Assembly (NCBI GenBank): GCA_012845835.1
Contig: JABAKD010000021.1
Span: forward strand, 1,439,185 to 1,503,184
From: Undaria pinnatifida
Lineage: Eukaryota; Sar; Phaeophyceae; Laminariales; Alariaceae
Reading direction: 5' to 3'
Length of the DNA stretch: 64,000 nt
The notes beneath the pieces are model-generated. The model did not search any database and had not been told where the DNA came from. It was given only the letters and a program-made list of their open reading frames with translations. Of this stretch, positions 20,679 through 31,221 are shown in pieces (the stretch's first letter is position 1; each line of letters starts with the position of its first letter). Made by a program: the position numbers and the translations under genes.

Positions 20679-21916
20679 TACATAAAGGAAGGTCTTCTTG
20701 CTACAATCGTCAGATTCGTCCTTTTTAAGGGTTTATAGTTTCCGCGCACATATTGAAGTGCCCCGTCCGCCCCCCCCCCCCCCCCCCCCCCCCGATCCCT
20801 CTTGTTCAAACGCCCCACCTAAAATCAAAACCTGCCGAAAAGTAGTAAACACTACCAGCCGGCTGATATCACCTCATTATCTTTCTCTCCATGTAAAAAC
20901 AAATCTTGTAGAATAATATGCAACACCAGGCAGGTGATATAAAGGGATGTCTTCTTGCTACAACAGTCAGATTTGTCCCTTTCAAGGATTTTTAGTTTCC
21001 GTGCACATACTGAAGTGTCCTGCCCGCCCCCGCCTTCCCCCCGATCCCTCTTGTTTAAACGCCCCACCTAAAATCAAAACCTTCCTGAGAGTAGTCAACA
21101 CTACAAGCCAGCTGATATCACCTCATTATCTTTTTAGCCATCCATACCGTAGCCCCAATTCATTCTTCCCCCCCCCTTTTTTTCCCCGCCCTTTTGTTCA
21201 AACGCCCCACCTACAATCCAAATCGGCCAGAGTAATAAACACTTCTACGCAAATGACATCACGTCATTATCTTTCTAGCCATCCATGGCGTAGCTTTTAT
21301 TCAACCCCCCCCCCCCCCCCCTCCTCCCCAACGCCCCCTCAATCCCCACCACCCGCACCATCGCCTAGACCTAGCACCACGCGTATGGCAAACCCCTACA
21401 TCTATGCGACCAGAAGATGTTGGTTAAAAACCCTTTCTGCCCCCCCCCTCCCCGCCCCCACCCCCTCGAACGCTCTGCCCTCTCCTCACTCGTTGTACCA
21501 CTTGCAGGATAGGATTTAAATTTTCCACGCACATATTGAGCTGCCCCGCCCTTCCCGCCCCCTCCCCCCCTTCTTAGTCAAACCTAGGCTCCCACGTCCT
21601 TAAAAACTCCGCCCTCCCTTCATCGGTTATTCAACTTACAGGATTCACTTGATAAACGGATGCATTCCTTCCACAGCTGTCAGATTTTGCCCCCCTCAGA
21701 AACGGGTTGTATAGTTTCCGCGCACAGACTGATTAACATCACCCTGTTGACCCTTATAGCTACACTGCAGTTGCAAGGGGAGTCGCCGACCTATATCCTT
21801 AATTGAGGACGCACAACCCGTAATACGCGCGATCTGAGTATCACACACAGCTCTTGCAAAGATGAGTTTCGACAAGATATTCGATCTCACAGCTGGAGTG
21901 TATTTGTATTTTTAAA
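20679..21916 (-). repeat. Family D dispersed repeat, copy 4: tandem array
   Basis: Five or so units of 180-250 bp, each with TTTATAGTTTCCGCGCACAT or a variant, a C-rich run, (G/C)TTCAAACGCCCCACCT, AAAATC.AAA.C, and GATATCACCTCATTATC. On the minus strand the array starts at 21916 with the same sequence as 1803 and 12235. C-rich runs of up to ~24 recur at the same place in each unit. Confidence 0.7.
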
Positions 21917-23245
21917 ATAGTTTCGGAAGCTGCAAAACGTTTTGAACGGACCGCTCGCCTCATTTTTGTTTTACTATTATCATAAAGGAAACATTGACGT
22001 ACCACGCAGCTTGCAAAATTGAGTTTTTTACCATTCAATCGGCAGTAGTACCCAACTACAGCTAGCTGACGTTTTTTTCAATTTTCCACAAAAAAAAACA
22101 AAGTGTATACTTGTATTTTATACTCCGGAATATGTTTAATTGTTGCTCCAAAGACGTTCGATACCGGTCGATATCTGTGAGTTGGATGAAGTTGGAATGT
22201 GAGGGCCGGCACTCTAATTTGCAAGCTGCGCGAGACTGCGGCCGCTCGTTGTTAGAGCAGTGTTGCCGTTTGAAGATGTGTACATATCCCTTGGAATTGG
22301 CGAGAGTGAACAGATCCTACGGGCGAGTTCGGTCCATAGTCTAACCATTCTCCACGCCGATTATACTACATACAACCCGCATAGTATATAACCCGCATGG
22401 GGAGGGGCAAAACCTTGAACCAACACACCCACACCCACTCGATATTTCGTTGGACGAAAGTAAAACGCAGCCAACAACCTCTTTTAAGGGGTGACATCCT
22501 ATATGCTATTATAGTACATCTCCGGTCAACATAACTGGATACTAAATGCAGGGAACAACGAGTTATCAACAGCAGCAAGCAGTAGTAGTGTTTAGCAGTC
22601 TTATGGTGCGCGCTTACAGTAAATAGACGTAGCACTTTCTGGCTCAAACAAGGTATGGATAACGGGGCGCCCCAACCCCTTTATACGTGCGAACAATGCG
22701 GGGAAATAAGGTATGTATGTGCAATGACGTGCGTGTAAGTAACGTTCAGAGGATGGTCGATGTTTGGCTACCTATCGGGGTGTTGACGTATCTAGGCTTC
22801 CACGAGCAAACCTTCCACCTGTTGCCCGCAGGTGCGATAGACCACGAGCAAGCCCCAGGAAACGTTGCTGCAGGTAGATCAGGCAAGACCAAAGCTCCGA
22901 AACCCCTCCCTACACTAACTTCAAGCAATTTTGTAGAAAAAGGTTTCCAGTTGTAAAGGCATCATTAACGAAAAATCGTCGGAGCTTGGCCCTTTTCTAA
23001 CGTATTGTCCATCGGGTAGCACCTTTTATTTTTCTTCATATCAGGTCAAGAGCCTCAGAACACACACATGGGTGTGCACCTCTCTCTACCGAAGCATGCG
23101 TGCGTTGTCTTCATCTTGTTGTCACACCAAGGCATGCTATTGTTGTACCAAAGGGCATGCTTTGTACGAAGACCTGCCATTATCTCGTGCTTTGGTCTCC
23201 GGATGACGTTGACCATGAAGCCTGCTACCTCGGTGTCTTGTGCAG
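21917..23245. other. No confident gene; possible coding-like patches
   Basis: 21960-22070 is a relative of the 9190-9270 fragment. 22150-22260 shares GTGAGTTGGATGAAGTTGG and TTTGCAAGCTGCG words with family D heads. A plus-strand frame at 22690-22956 looks moderately coding and might belong to the split gene that follows, but no splice pair was convincing. Confidence 0.3.
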
Positions 23246-23398
23246 ATGATCTTGGCGGCACACAGCCTGGTCTCCCCCAAGGATGGCGTTTTAATGCTCA
23301 GGGTGTCCGAGCACGATGGGTACAGCGCGGTAATGCGCAAGATCATCGAGGGTCTGCAAAATGAACTTGGCGTAGAGGGAGAAATCAGGTTGACCCAG
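23246..23398 (+). CDS. Candidate internal exon, unknown protein (exon A)
   Basis: 153 bp with no stop, bounded by a pyrimidine-rich acceptor ending TGTCTTGTGCAG and a donor CAG|GTCAGT. It begins ATGATCTTGGCGGCACAC and encodes 51 residues of natural composition (starting MILAAHSLVSPKDG, ending GEIRLTQ), with phase 0 at both ends. Reading across it on the opposite strand gives a stop. No family is recognised. With exon B at 24479 it would make a phase-0 join. It could also be a pseudoexon. Confidence 0.4.
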
Positions 23399-24210
23399 GT
23401 CAGTCGCCAGGTCGTCTATTATTTATTTGGGACGTGGGACGGGGAAACCTTTCGAAAATATAGCGACGACTTGCAGCGTGTTCGGAGCTGCACTACACGT
23501 CGAATCCAAAGCTACGCAAGGAGGGTGACCTTTGGGGAATTTTTGTAGTGTAGCTTTGAGCCGCTCGCGTGAGTGACCGCCCTCTTTCTCTGCGGTCTTC
23601 TTTAGCAATAATACCAGGCACTCGTAGTGCGCTTTTTTAATTTCGCGTCATGTATATCAGCAATGAACTGATTAGCTTCGGTGCGCCAGACAAATCGCCT
23701 AACAATAATAAGATTTTTTTTCGATAAGCTACAGAGTCACTGGTGCGAGGGGCTCAAGTCCGGCAGTTAAACGCCCCTTCCCCCCCCCCCCCCCTCACCA
23801 CATAGCCTTGGCCACGAGAACCAGACCCAGGTTGGCAGGGCAGTAATGTGTCTGAACTGCAACGTAAGGGAGAAGGGACGAAGTACGACAAGTGTGCGCG
23901 CACCCCGACGGTATTTTTCATGCTCCGCCCTAGCCCGAAACTACTGATGCGACCGCATTTCACGTTTTGTTGTTGCTGTGTATGGGTCTCCTGCAAGGGA
24001 TTATATTAGAGAGGACCGTGGAAATGAGGGCCCACGATATGCGCTATAACATATATATAGACTATACATAAATTTCCATGTCTATCTATGCATATTCGGT
24101 CGTGACTGTTGATATCATGTTAACCTATACAGTAGTAGTACATTTCCCTCGGCAAGTACAAAAGGGGCAGGAAAGAAAGGGTAATCGGACGGAGTCGAGT
24201 GTTGAGTCAG

Positions 24211-24338
24211 GAGAAACACCCACATTATACAAACATGCTAGCAGAGGAAAATGCTATGCTGATGGTGTGTGGTTGGGTATTCAAGTCGACGAAGACCCTT
24301 GCAAACCGTCAAAAGCCACCCGGCATCACATATACCAG
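24211..24338 (+). CDS. Candidate internal exon, ambiguous frame
   Basis: Bounded by GTTGAGTCAG| and ACCAG|GTAGCA. One frame reads EKHPHYTNMLAEENAMLM and remains open to the donor, starting in phase 0 as exon A would require. It ends in phase 2, which is incompatible with the phase-0 start of exon B. The neighbouring frame is also open and ends in phase 0, but its start does not fit. It may be an alternative exon or a chance frame. Confidence 0.2.
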
Positions 24339-24478
24339 GTAGCAATGTCCTGTTGCTGGACAGACGTCTCCACAAAAGCTAGTCTACCCTCTGGCGCGTT
24401 GTTCCGTCGCCAAACCGATTTCCATCTCAACCCCATACTACACTCTACACGACGTTATATGTGCCCGTTACCGTGCAG

Positions 24479-24604
24479 ATGTCGCACGGCGGACATTACC
24501 TGAGATTGGCAACTCTTGAAAAGCAGCGAGAGTTCTACGGGGTCTCGGGGGATCCTGTGCTGTTTCGATACACCAAAGATGTCGGCGGCGCTGTTACACC
24601 AGAG
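24479..24604 (+). CDS. Candidate internal exon, unknown protein (exon B)
   Basis: 126 bp between CGTTACCGTGCAG| and CCAGAG|GTAAGA, a strong donor. It encodes 42 residues beginning MSHGGHYLRLATLEKQ and ending GGAVTPE, with phase 0 at both ends, so it can be spliced to exon A without a frame change. The residue mix (alternating charged, hydrophobic and Gly/Pro) is typical of real protein, but no family is recognised. Downstream exons were not found before the GATCA-rich region. Confidence 0.45.
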
Positions 24605-25139
24605 GTAAGAGGGCTTCTCGCCGTCGGAACGTTGCTAGATGTTTGACGCAGCCGCCCCGCTGTACGAAGAGCCTGAACAAGGCTATTTTTTTCCCGGCAG
24701 TGTTTTATAGGTATGTATGTCGTTTCATAGCGGTATAACATTTGTATTTTTAGTTAAGCCCATTCTCACTACGTGCCGAGCACAGTGTGCATATGTTTCG
24801 TGGTCGAACCGTGACAAACCAAAGTCCTTGGCAGTTCGTATCGCGAAGCGGTTGCCACGAAAAGCAAAAGAGACACGACCAACCACTTATTTCCGATCGC
24901 TTGATTGACTCGGATTCGGCGAAACTGGATTTTTTGGCCCTGCCATGGTAGCCTCATCGTAGCTTTGGTCGCCTGCGCTTGCTGTGGTGTAGGAAGCTGC
25001 GGTAATATGTACGGGAGTGCCGCGCTGACAGTTCTTGCGGTGTGGTTTACGATCTTCGCTAACGGCAAACCGCACGTCAAGGGTTGTAACACGCCGGACA
25101 CTTTTGATCGCGCACATACCACACACATCAAATAGCTGA
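24605..25139. other. No confident gene
   Basis: Frames on both strands near 24900-25135 are open, but no recognisable motif or matching splice pair was found. Confidence 0.3.
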
Positions 25140-25520
25140 ACGTACAGAGAGCACCAAGCAAAACAGTTCGTCTAGATGATGGAGTCACAGATCAAACTAA
25201 ATGTACGTTTGTGCGTGTCACACATATCAGATCGCTGTTTACATCACATCTACTGCAGATCAGTTCCCTGTACCACCACACATGTCAGATCCCTGTACAA
25301 ATCACATAATTCACATCATTAGCAACGATCATGCAGACCCAATCACAGAGTAGGTCACATGGATCACATGACTGTGCCGACGACGCAGATGATACCACCG
25401 TGCATATATCACAAATCATATCACTACATAGATCATACCTGCTACCTCACAGATCATATGACTAGACTATAGACTAAAGATCATATCTCACAGATCATAT
25501 CACTACAAAGATCACGTGCA
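25140..25520. repeat. Degenerate GATCA(C/T)AT-rich repeat region
   Basis: Words such as CAGATC, GATCACAT, ATCATATCAC and CACAGATCATAT recur about twenty times in 380 bp with irregular spacing. The right half (25395-25520) is most regular, with CACAGATCATAT about every 30-60 bp. This looks like an old, decayed minisatellite. Confidence 0.6.
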
Positions 25521-25970
25521 CCCAGAGTTCTTTAACGCGTGTGCGTGATGCGTACACGTTTCCGCGAGGCTGACCCCCAGATTCCACGGAGCTAGATACA
25601 CGTAATACCAAATAATGACCTATGGGATGTGGCAATACGTTGCTGCGAGTGCCCTGGCACGTAAGCTAACCTACACTACCTTGCTTGAAACGACCACCAT
25701 CTGGCGCACGGGGGCGGCACACTTTCGGGTATTAACATGAAGAAAGGACACTGCACACACCGAATACCTGTCGGGGTCGGTGACCGGGCGATTGACGTTT
25801 CTTTGCTGCATGTCGTCATGATTATTTTTTCGCTTCAGCCCCATACGGGGTGCCTCCGCGGCACATCAGGCGCGTGTAGCATTAAGACTGCATGCACGTT
25901 TCCCGAGGCTCCTCGCACGAGGAGCTGTATACCCGCTCCGGAAAAGGACTGTTGCAAAAATGGACCTTTA
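25521..25970. other. No gene seen
   Basis: A long open frame (25737-26240) starts with ATG but runs into the TIR element that follows. It has no recognisable domain and is probably not coding. Confidence 0.3.
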
Positions 25971-26758
25971 GGCCATTTCTTACACAGTCGGATTCCGCCA
26001 GCCCTTTTCGACTGGACTTTTTTTCCACTGGATTCTTCTGGTCCTTCTTCTTATCGTCAGTCGAGTCGATTTTATAGTTTTTGTGCTCTTCTTCCTAGAG
26101 GCGATTGGTGTGAAAGAGTACTACTGCATGGCGCTCGAAACTCGGTTGGCAGCTCTTGTGCTTCGCGCGTTCCTCGCGAGCAACGCGTGCTTCACGCGCG
26201 ACCAACCTTTGTCCAAGCGGGTTGGTGGCGTTGGGCTTAGCCGAAAGCCGCAAAGCTACGTTCGAGGCGTTGCACTCAGCCGAGAGCCGCCAAAGCAACA
26301 GTAGGCGTAGCCGTTGTTGGCAAAATGGCATCGATAACGCGCGCTACTGCTGTCGTGTGATAGATGCTGCTGGCGAGCGGAGCTAGGAGTGCGCCACGCT
26401 GACTTGCGGCGAGAAGTAACAGCAGTGATGGCCAAGGCGGCGACGGCGCTGTTGTATGATACTGCTGTGTGGTACCTGGTATGGGCGTGTGAGCGTGTGG
26501 GTGTTTCTTTTGTGGTGGGATGAGCGATGCGATGGGTTCAAAAAACAGGTGTAATTTTTTTTCGACTGAGTTTTTCGACTGACAGATCCAGTCGAAAACG
26601 TCGAGTTTTTCGAGTGGATCCCCCAGTCGGAAAACTCGGTCGAAAAAAGTTGAGTCGAAAAAGCCCTTTTTCGACTGTGTAAGAAAGCCCAATTTGGGCC
26701 TCACTCAGTCGAAAACGGCCTTTTTCGACTGACAAATCCGACTGTATAAGAAATGGCC
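25971..26758. mobile_element. TIR element with subterminal CAGTCGAA motifs
   Basis: Terminal inverted repeats of 24 bp, 25971-25994 and 26735-26758, start GGCCATTTCTTA(C/T)ACAGTC with one mismatch. Inside the right end (26555-26730) about ten copies of CAGTCGAA or its complement TTCGACTG are packed together, including a second, imperfect copy of the terminal sequence at 26670-26692. The left end has a few. Subterminal motif clusters of this kind are typical of class II elements. No transposase frame and no clear target duplication was found. Confidence 0.6.
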
Positions 26759-27336
26759 CAACCCGATGAATACCCCAACGGCTAGCCAACGGTTTAAGTA
26801 GGTATGGTGCCACATGAATGGAACTCAGACGGGCGCTGCGATATAGAGGGAGCAAGTCTTAACGCTGACATAGTTTATGAATGACAACACTCATTAACCC
26901 GCCCCCGAAAATGTCTAGGCGTCTGCCTAGCTCAATGGGTTTGTTCATCGGGTTAGCACGGTTAGTTTACTCGAAATCAGAAATTTTTGGTGAGGTTTGG
27001 ACCGCTTCTACCGCACTACTAGTGGCATATGTGTCTTGTAGCGATGTTGGTTGGGTAGTGTTTCTTCAGTCGAGAGTTTGCCCATCACATGTCATGTTTC
27101 GCTTCGACACACATGCCCCACGGCAGAGGTGCACCATCCATTGTTTTTTCTATTGCTACTCCCCACTTGAGAAGGTCTATACTCTATAAAAATACTATAG
27201 TGCTATAACGCTATGATAGTATAATATGTATCCCACCATCCACAATAATAAACTTTTTCAGACTTTCCCCATCCATGTCGATCTTGAAAAACACTCTCCC
27301 CGGCATCCCCAGGAAATGAAACCGCATGGATATTGA
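26759..27336. other. No gene seen
   Basis: A 102-codon frame from an ATG at 26881 is Cys/Val-rich and matches nothing known. Confidence 0.3.
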
Positions 27337-27470
27337 CACTTCCGCCCGTATAACCGGCCGACCTGCTATCCCGCCGTTTCAGGGGGGGGGGGGGGGGGGG
27401 GGGGTTATATGGCTTAGTTTGGGTAACCTATTGGTTAACTTTTTGCAAGTGGTCAAACGTATTAATAATA
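27337..27470 (+). repeat. Family G dispersed repeat with G18 run
   Basis: GCCGACCTGCTATCCCGCCG, TTTCAGG, a run of 18 or more G (27387-27404), then GGCTTAGTTTGGGTAACC. The reverse complement lies at 56857-56963, where the G run is only seven long. The run has therefore expanded here. Confidence 0.6.
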
Positions 27471-28424
27471 GCCAACTATGTCCTTAACAATCGTGATTGG
27501 CTGGTAAGCTTTGACCCAATATAAAAACTCACAGCAGATATCTCGACCGACTCGTTTTTCTCGCATATATTTGTCGCACACGGAAAATATTCGCAATGCT
27601 AGCTCAATCACGACCAGTTCTTATTTGCATGATAGGTTGCGCAAAATCATAATAGCGATATTGATAATGTATCAGGTTGGCGTGCCGAGCAAGCACGCTC
27701 AAAATGAGGACGAGAAACACTTGTCAACAACGGCACCAAACGCAATATGAATGAGCGAATTGGAGCGATTTGTATCCAGGATATAGGATATAATATACCC
27801 CCACCGACCGGTTGTAAGGACAATTTCAAACAAAAATGGAGTGTTGAAAGAAAAACGATATAACAATAGATGAGGCTGGCTGTACAACTCGAGCTTGATT
27901 ACCGTGGGAAAATGCCTGGAATGAGGCCAAAAGAGCGCGTATTTGACTCGCATAATTGTGGAATAATCATGGGATACTGCTTGCCCGTTCGTTCATAATC
28001 ACCTCTTTATGCGACACCGAAACATTTGCTTAAAATATCGATTTCTTTCGCTTATGGTAAGGACCTATCTAAGCTCGCTAATCTTTTCTCGGGTTTTCTT
28101 GCATACTAAACTCGCGTACGGCAAAGATTCGCCATGCGACCGCAATTCTTACCAAACGCTCGACCTCAAGATGAATCTTTTTACAGTGTTGGTACCCAGA
28201 GCGTCGAAGATAAAGACATTCGGGACATGAGAGCGGTTAAATCGCCAGGGCCCCGGCATACTAACAGCCATATATGCCCACAACAAGTAAGAGCAATCGG
28301 TGCCTGCTTCGGCTTGTCACAGAGTGATCTCACATCGGAATACCCCCACTACTGTACCGCTATAAATTCTTGTTGGTGTAGCTTGTCTAAAAAGCTGTCC
28401 CCAAATTGTATGAGATTTTTTTCC
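27471..28424. other. No gene seen
   Basis: AT-rich sequence. Short frames exist on both strands but none is recognisable. Confidence 0.35.
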
Positions 28425-28763
28425 ATCCCATTTATTACCCTTGCACTACCCTCGCCCTCACTCCCAGTAGTATAACTCAGATCCGGGGTCACATACCGGG
28501 CTCCCCTCCCCCATCCCCACTACGGTACATGCCTTATATTTTATCTCGAGAAGAATTCAGCATCTTCTTCTCTCGTCGATTGGCGTCGAATTGTACATGC
28601 CCACGCTACTACTAGGCGTTCTCAGCAGTTGCAAGTTGATCCTATTTTATGTATTTCTGAAAATTGAAGAGTAAGATCTCTCACAACGGTGGGAATCGAA
28701 CTCAAGGACCAACGCTATTAGTATTCAAGGGTAATCACTACTAGACCACCGGGGCGACCGGCT
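28425..28763 (-). mobile_element. SINE-B retroposon, copy 2
   Basis: Same layout as 4631-4972: minus-strand head AGCCGGTCGCCCCGGTGGTC, B-box-like GAGTTCGATTCCC near 28690-28702, and body words AACTGCTGAGAACGCC and CCCCGGATCTGAGTTATACT. It ends near TAATAAATGGGATGG on the minus strand. Confidence 0.75.
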
Positions 28764-29663
28764 CTATGTAACTCATTCAGAGATGATCAATCAGCGAGCA
28801 GCAGCAAGGAGCACGTCAAGTAGGAAGCAACACAAAATTGTTTTATAAAACTATTTTAACGACGTCAGCTGTGAGTATCGACGAAGTTAGGGTCGATATT
28901 TTGCAAGCTGCGTACTATATCAATATCGATCGCCCGTCTTTATTTGTCAAGTTACGTACCAACACCACCGCTTCAGCAACGGAGACAGGCGTCACAGCAA
29001 CAACAGCAGCAAAGCACGCCTTCCACGCCGCCTTCCACCCAACGATGCGATACCGGGACGAATACATGCCACTGGCTTCTTCTGCGGATGCCGTCTACCA
29101 CTACGTACGACCTTCGCATGACGCAGCTTAATAACAGGAACGATTTTCCTTTAGTTTTTATGTCTACAATATATTCCCTGTTTGACACAGCCTCCCAATA
29201 CCTTAAGCCAGAAAGAAAGCGTGTATGGAATATAGCGTCATCAGTGTGTGTGTGCTCTTTTACTCGTACCTATATTACTTGCACGAGTACAAACTATGTC
29301 GATGTGCCCGCGAAATCGTATATTACTACCCTCGAGGCCGGTGACGCAGCCACTCGTAATGCTGATGTGTGGCATCTCCTCGTTTTAGTTATACGCGTGC
29401 GCTTGCTTCATCTATCCATGTACGTACGTACGTGTCACCGGAATTCGATAAAACAAATGCACTACTACTTGTACTGCTGTGATACCTACCGCGGTACCGT
29501 GGGGGTTAATGTTGCCAGTAAATACTTTTATTTGTTTTGGTACAAAGTATTACGCCAATTTGGAAATAATTTCGTGCCAAGGTTTATTTCTATCAACCTC
29601 TCCATACATCAAGACCCGACGACTCCAAGAAAAACTGGAGGGTAGAGTTCAAGATACCATTCA
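28764..29663. other. No gene seen; repeat head fragment at 28850-28920
   Basis: 28850-28920 resembles the start of the 1005/1517 repeat (TTTTAACGACGTCAGC, then TTTTGCAAGCTGCG). A long open plus frame at 28944-29645 is Thr/Ser/Gln-rich and has no recognisable domain. Confidence 0.3.
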
Positions 29664-29880
29664 TTTTTGCGCGCTTCTCGCTTGTTTCGCTCAGCATCCA
29701 TCCGCGTTCACTTCGAGGTGCAGAACGGATAAGGCAGAGCGGGGGGGAGTTGAAGCCTCTCCCCGAAGACGGCGCTCGAACAAAGCGATTCGACCGATAA
29801 ATTCCAGTTCCGAGAACCCCATACGTAATGAGGCCGAGACGAAAAATTACTCGTGGCCAAATTCCTGTTCCCTAAAAAAA
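29664..29880 (+). repeat. Single-arm relative of the fold-back (family H)
   Basis: From CGCGCTTCTCGCTTGTTTCG through CCGCGTTCAC, GGCGCTCGAAC, AATTCCAGTTCCG and GAGGCCGAGAC it matches the right arm of the 8334-8875 fold-back and its outward continuation. It shows the state before inverted duplication. Confidence 0.6.
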
Positions 29881-30084
29881 AATGCATCATTATATATACG
29901 TATAATACTATTATACTATTATACCACAATTTTATAATGCTGTAATACCCGTCTTCGTAGAGCAAAAACATTTTTTTTTGAGAAAACTGAATTTGCAGCC
30001 CAATGACCATCAGTGACAGGGCAAACTTCCGATGACGGCCTAAAAGGCGGCCTGATACTAGCTGTACACACGGCTGTAGAGTAC

Positions 30085-30099
30085 ATGGGAAGGTTTCAG
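30085..30099 (+). CDS. Possible first exon of the Ub-RING gene
   Basis: ATGGGAAGGTTTCAG followed by GTTGTC. It would encode MGRFQ and join in phase 0 to [10 protein letters not shown] at 30364, resembling the first residues of ubiquitin. The intron would be 264 bp. The donor is weak and no transcript evidence is visible, so another upstream exon is equally possible. Confidence 0.25.
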
Positions 30100-30363
30100 G
30101 TTGTCGGTATTGTCTTAAAGCACGGCGGAAAAACGATATCCCCTCCCATGGCTAACAATTCCTCAAAACCCGTCGTTTTCTTTGCTACGTGCGGTAGCCC
30201 AGGTTGCCGTTAAAAACAACGACACTCGGCGGGTATCAAAGAATCCGCACAGCAGCGTAAGGGCGTTGGCCGATTATCTTGCACGCGCACGCTGTTTTGA
30301 GTGGTCTCGGTTGTTAGCTTCACTTTCCACTACTTTTCTTTCGTCGCCTCGCGCTGTCACCAG

Positions 30364-31221
30364 ACCTTGCACATCAAGACCCTGACCGGCAAGAACATCA
30401 CGGTCCATCCCAGTCCGTTCGACACGGTGCACGATGTGAAGGAGCTCATCCAAGACAGTGAGAACACCCCGCCGGATGAACAAAGGTTGATCTGGAACGG
30501 TCGGCAAATGGAAGATCTGCGCGCGCTTTCCCACTACAACATTGAAGACGGATCGACTCTTCACCTCCTCGTAAGGCTGAGGGGCGGTGGCGACCTCCCC
30601 GTGACTTTCGCCGACGTAGCCGACTCCGGCGCTCTAAAGAGGATCCAATTTTCTAGAAGCGCGCCCGACTACAGGTTAGCCAAACCCGGGCTTTGCCTCG
30701 AGGGACGATGCACCAACACCCGCTGCTCCGCTTTCGGGAAGATGGGCATCTTGAACAACGGCTTCCAAGACTATGACTTGGCGCGGGGAGCGACCAGGCC
30801 CTGCTCGCAGTGCCATAACGACGTGATGCCCACAACCTGCGCGTTCAACAACTGCATGTGGAGGTACGAGGGGCAGAAAGCAGGGGAGGGGCACAGCGTC
30901 GTCGGACCTTGGACGGAGGTCGGTAACGCCTACCACCGCTTCGACGAGGGCGATGGAGTGGATTGGACGCGTCTGTTCCTCCAAGTCAGGGACGTTCAGC
31001 CCGCGTTGCAGAAGGCTAAAAAGGCCCGCCCGTCGGTTACCATCGACCACACGTACACCAAGTGTATGCAGTGCAACGGGCCAGTCTGGTGCAGCAAGGC
31101 GACGCTCCTTCGATGTGGCCATTCGTTCCATACGGAGTGCATCGCGGACTGGGAGTTGGAGTCGGTGGTTGTGTGCCCCATCTGTAGGAAGGAGTCGCCG
31201 CGCGGCTTCGGGGCATTTTAG
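30364..31221 (+). CDS. Ubiquitin-like / Cys-rich / RING-H2 protein, main exon
   Basis: The exon follows a pyrimidine-rich acceptor ending GCTGTCACCAG and encodes 285 residues to TAG. Residues 1-76 are a ubiquitin fold starting [11 protein letters not shown] and ending RLRGGG. The Ile44 equivalent and the lysines corresponding to K6, K11 and K27 are kept; those corresponding to K48 and K63 are not. Residues 108-205 form a Cys-rich module (C111, C116, C121, C147, C150, C159, C164), probably zinc-binding. Residues 234-274 are a C3H2C3 RING: C234, C237, C251, H253, H256, C259, C271, C274. RING proteins of this class act as E3 ubiquitin ligases; the substrate is unknown. The frame can be extended upstream only to a GTG at 30301, so a short first exon is likely. 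A broken paralogue lies at 44143-45294. Confidence 0.85.
   Translation, partial: TLHIKTLTGKNITVHPSPFDTVHDVKELIQDSENTPPDEQRLIWNGRQMEDLRALSHYNIEDGSTLHLLVRLRGGGDLPVTFADVADSGALKRIQFSRSAPDYRLAKPGLCLEGRCTNTRCSAFGKMGILNNGFQDYDLARGATRPCSQCHNDVMPTTCAFNNCMWRYEGQKAGEGHSVVGPWTEVGNAYHRFDEGDGVDWTRLFLQVRDVQPALQKAKKARPSVTIDHTYTKCMQCNGPVWCSKATLLRCGHSFHTECIADWELESVVVCPICRKESPRGFGAF

Noticed and set aside
28944..29645. 233-codon plus-strand frame
   Set aside because: Low-complexity Gln/Thr-rich start, and it runs close to the family H repeat. No recognisable domain.
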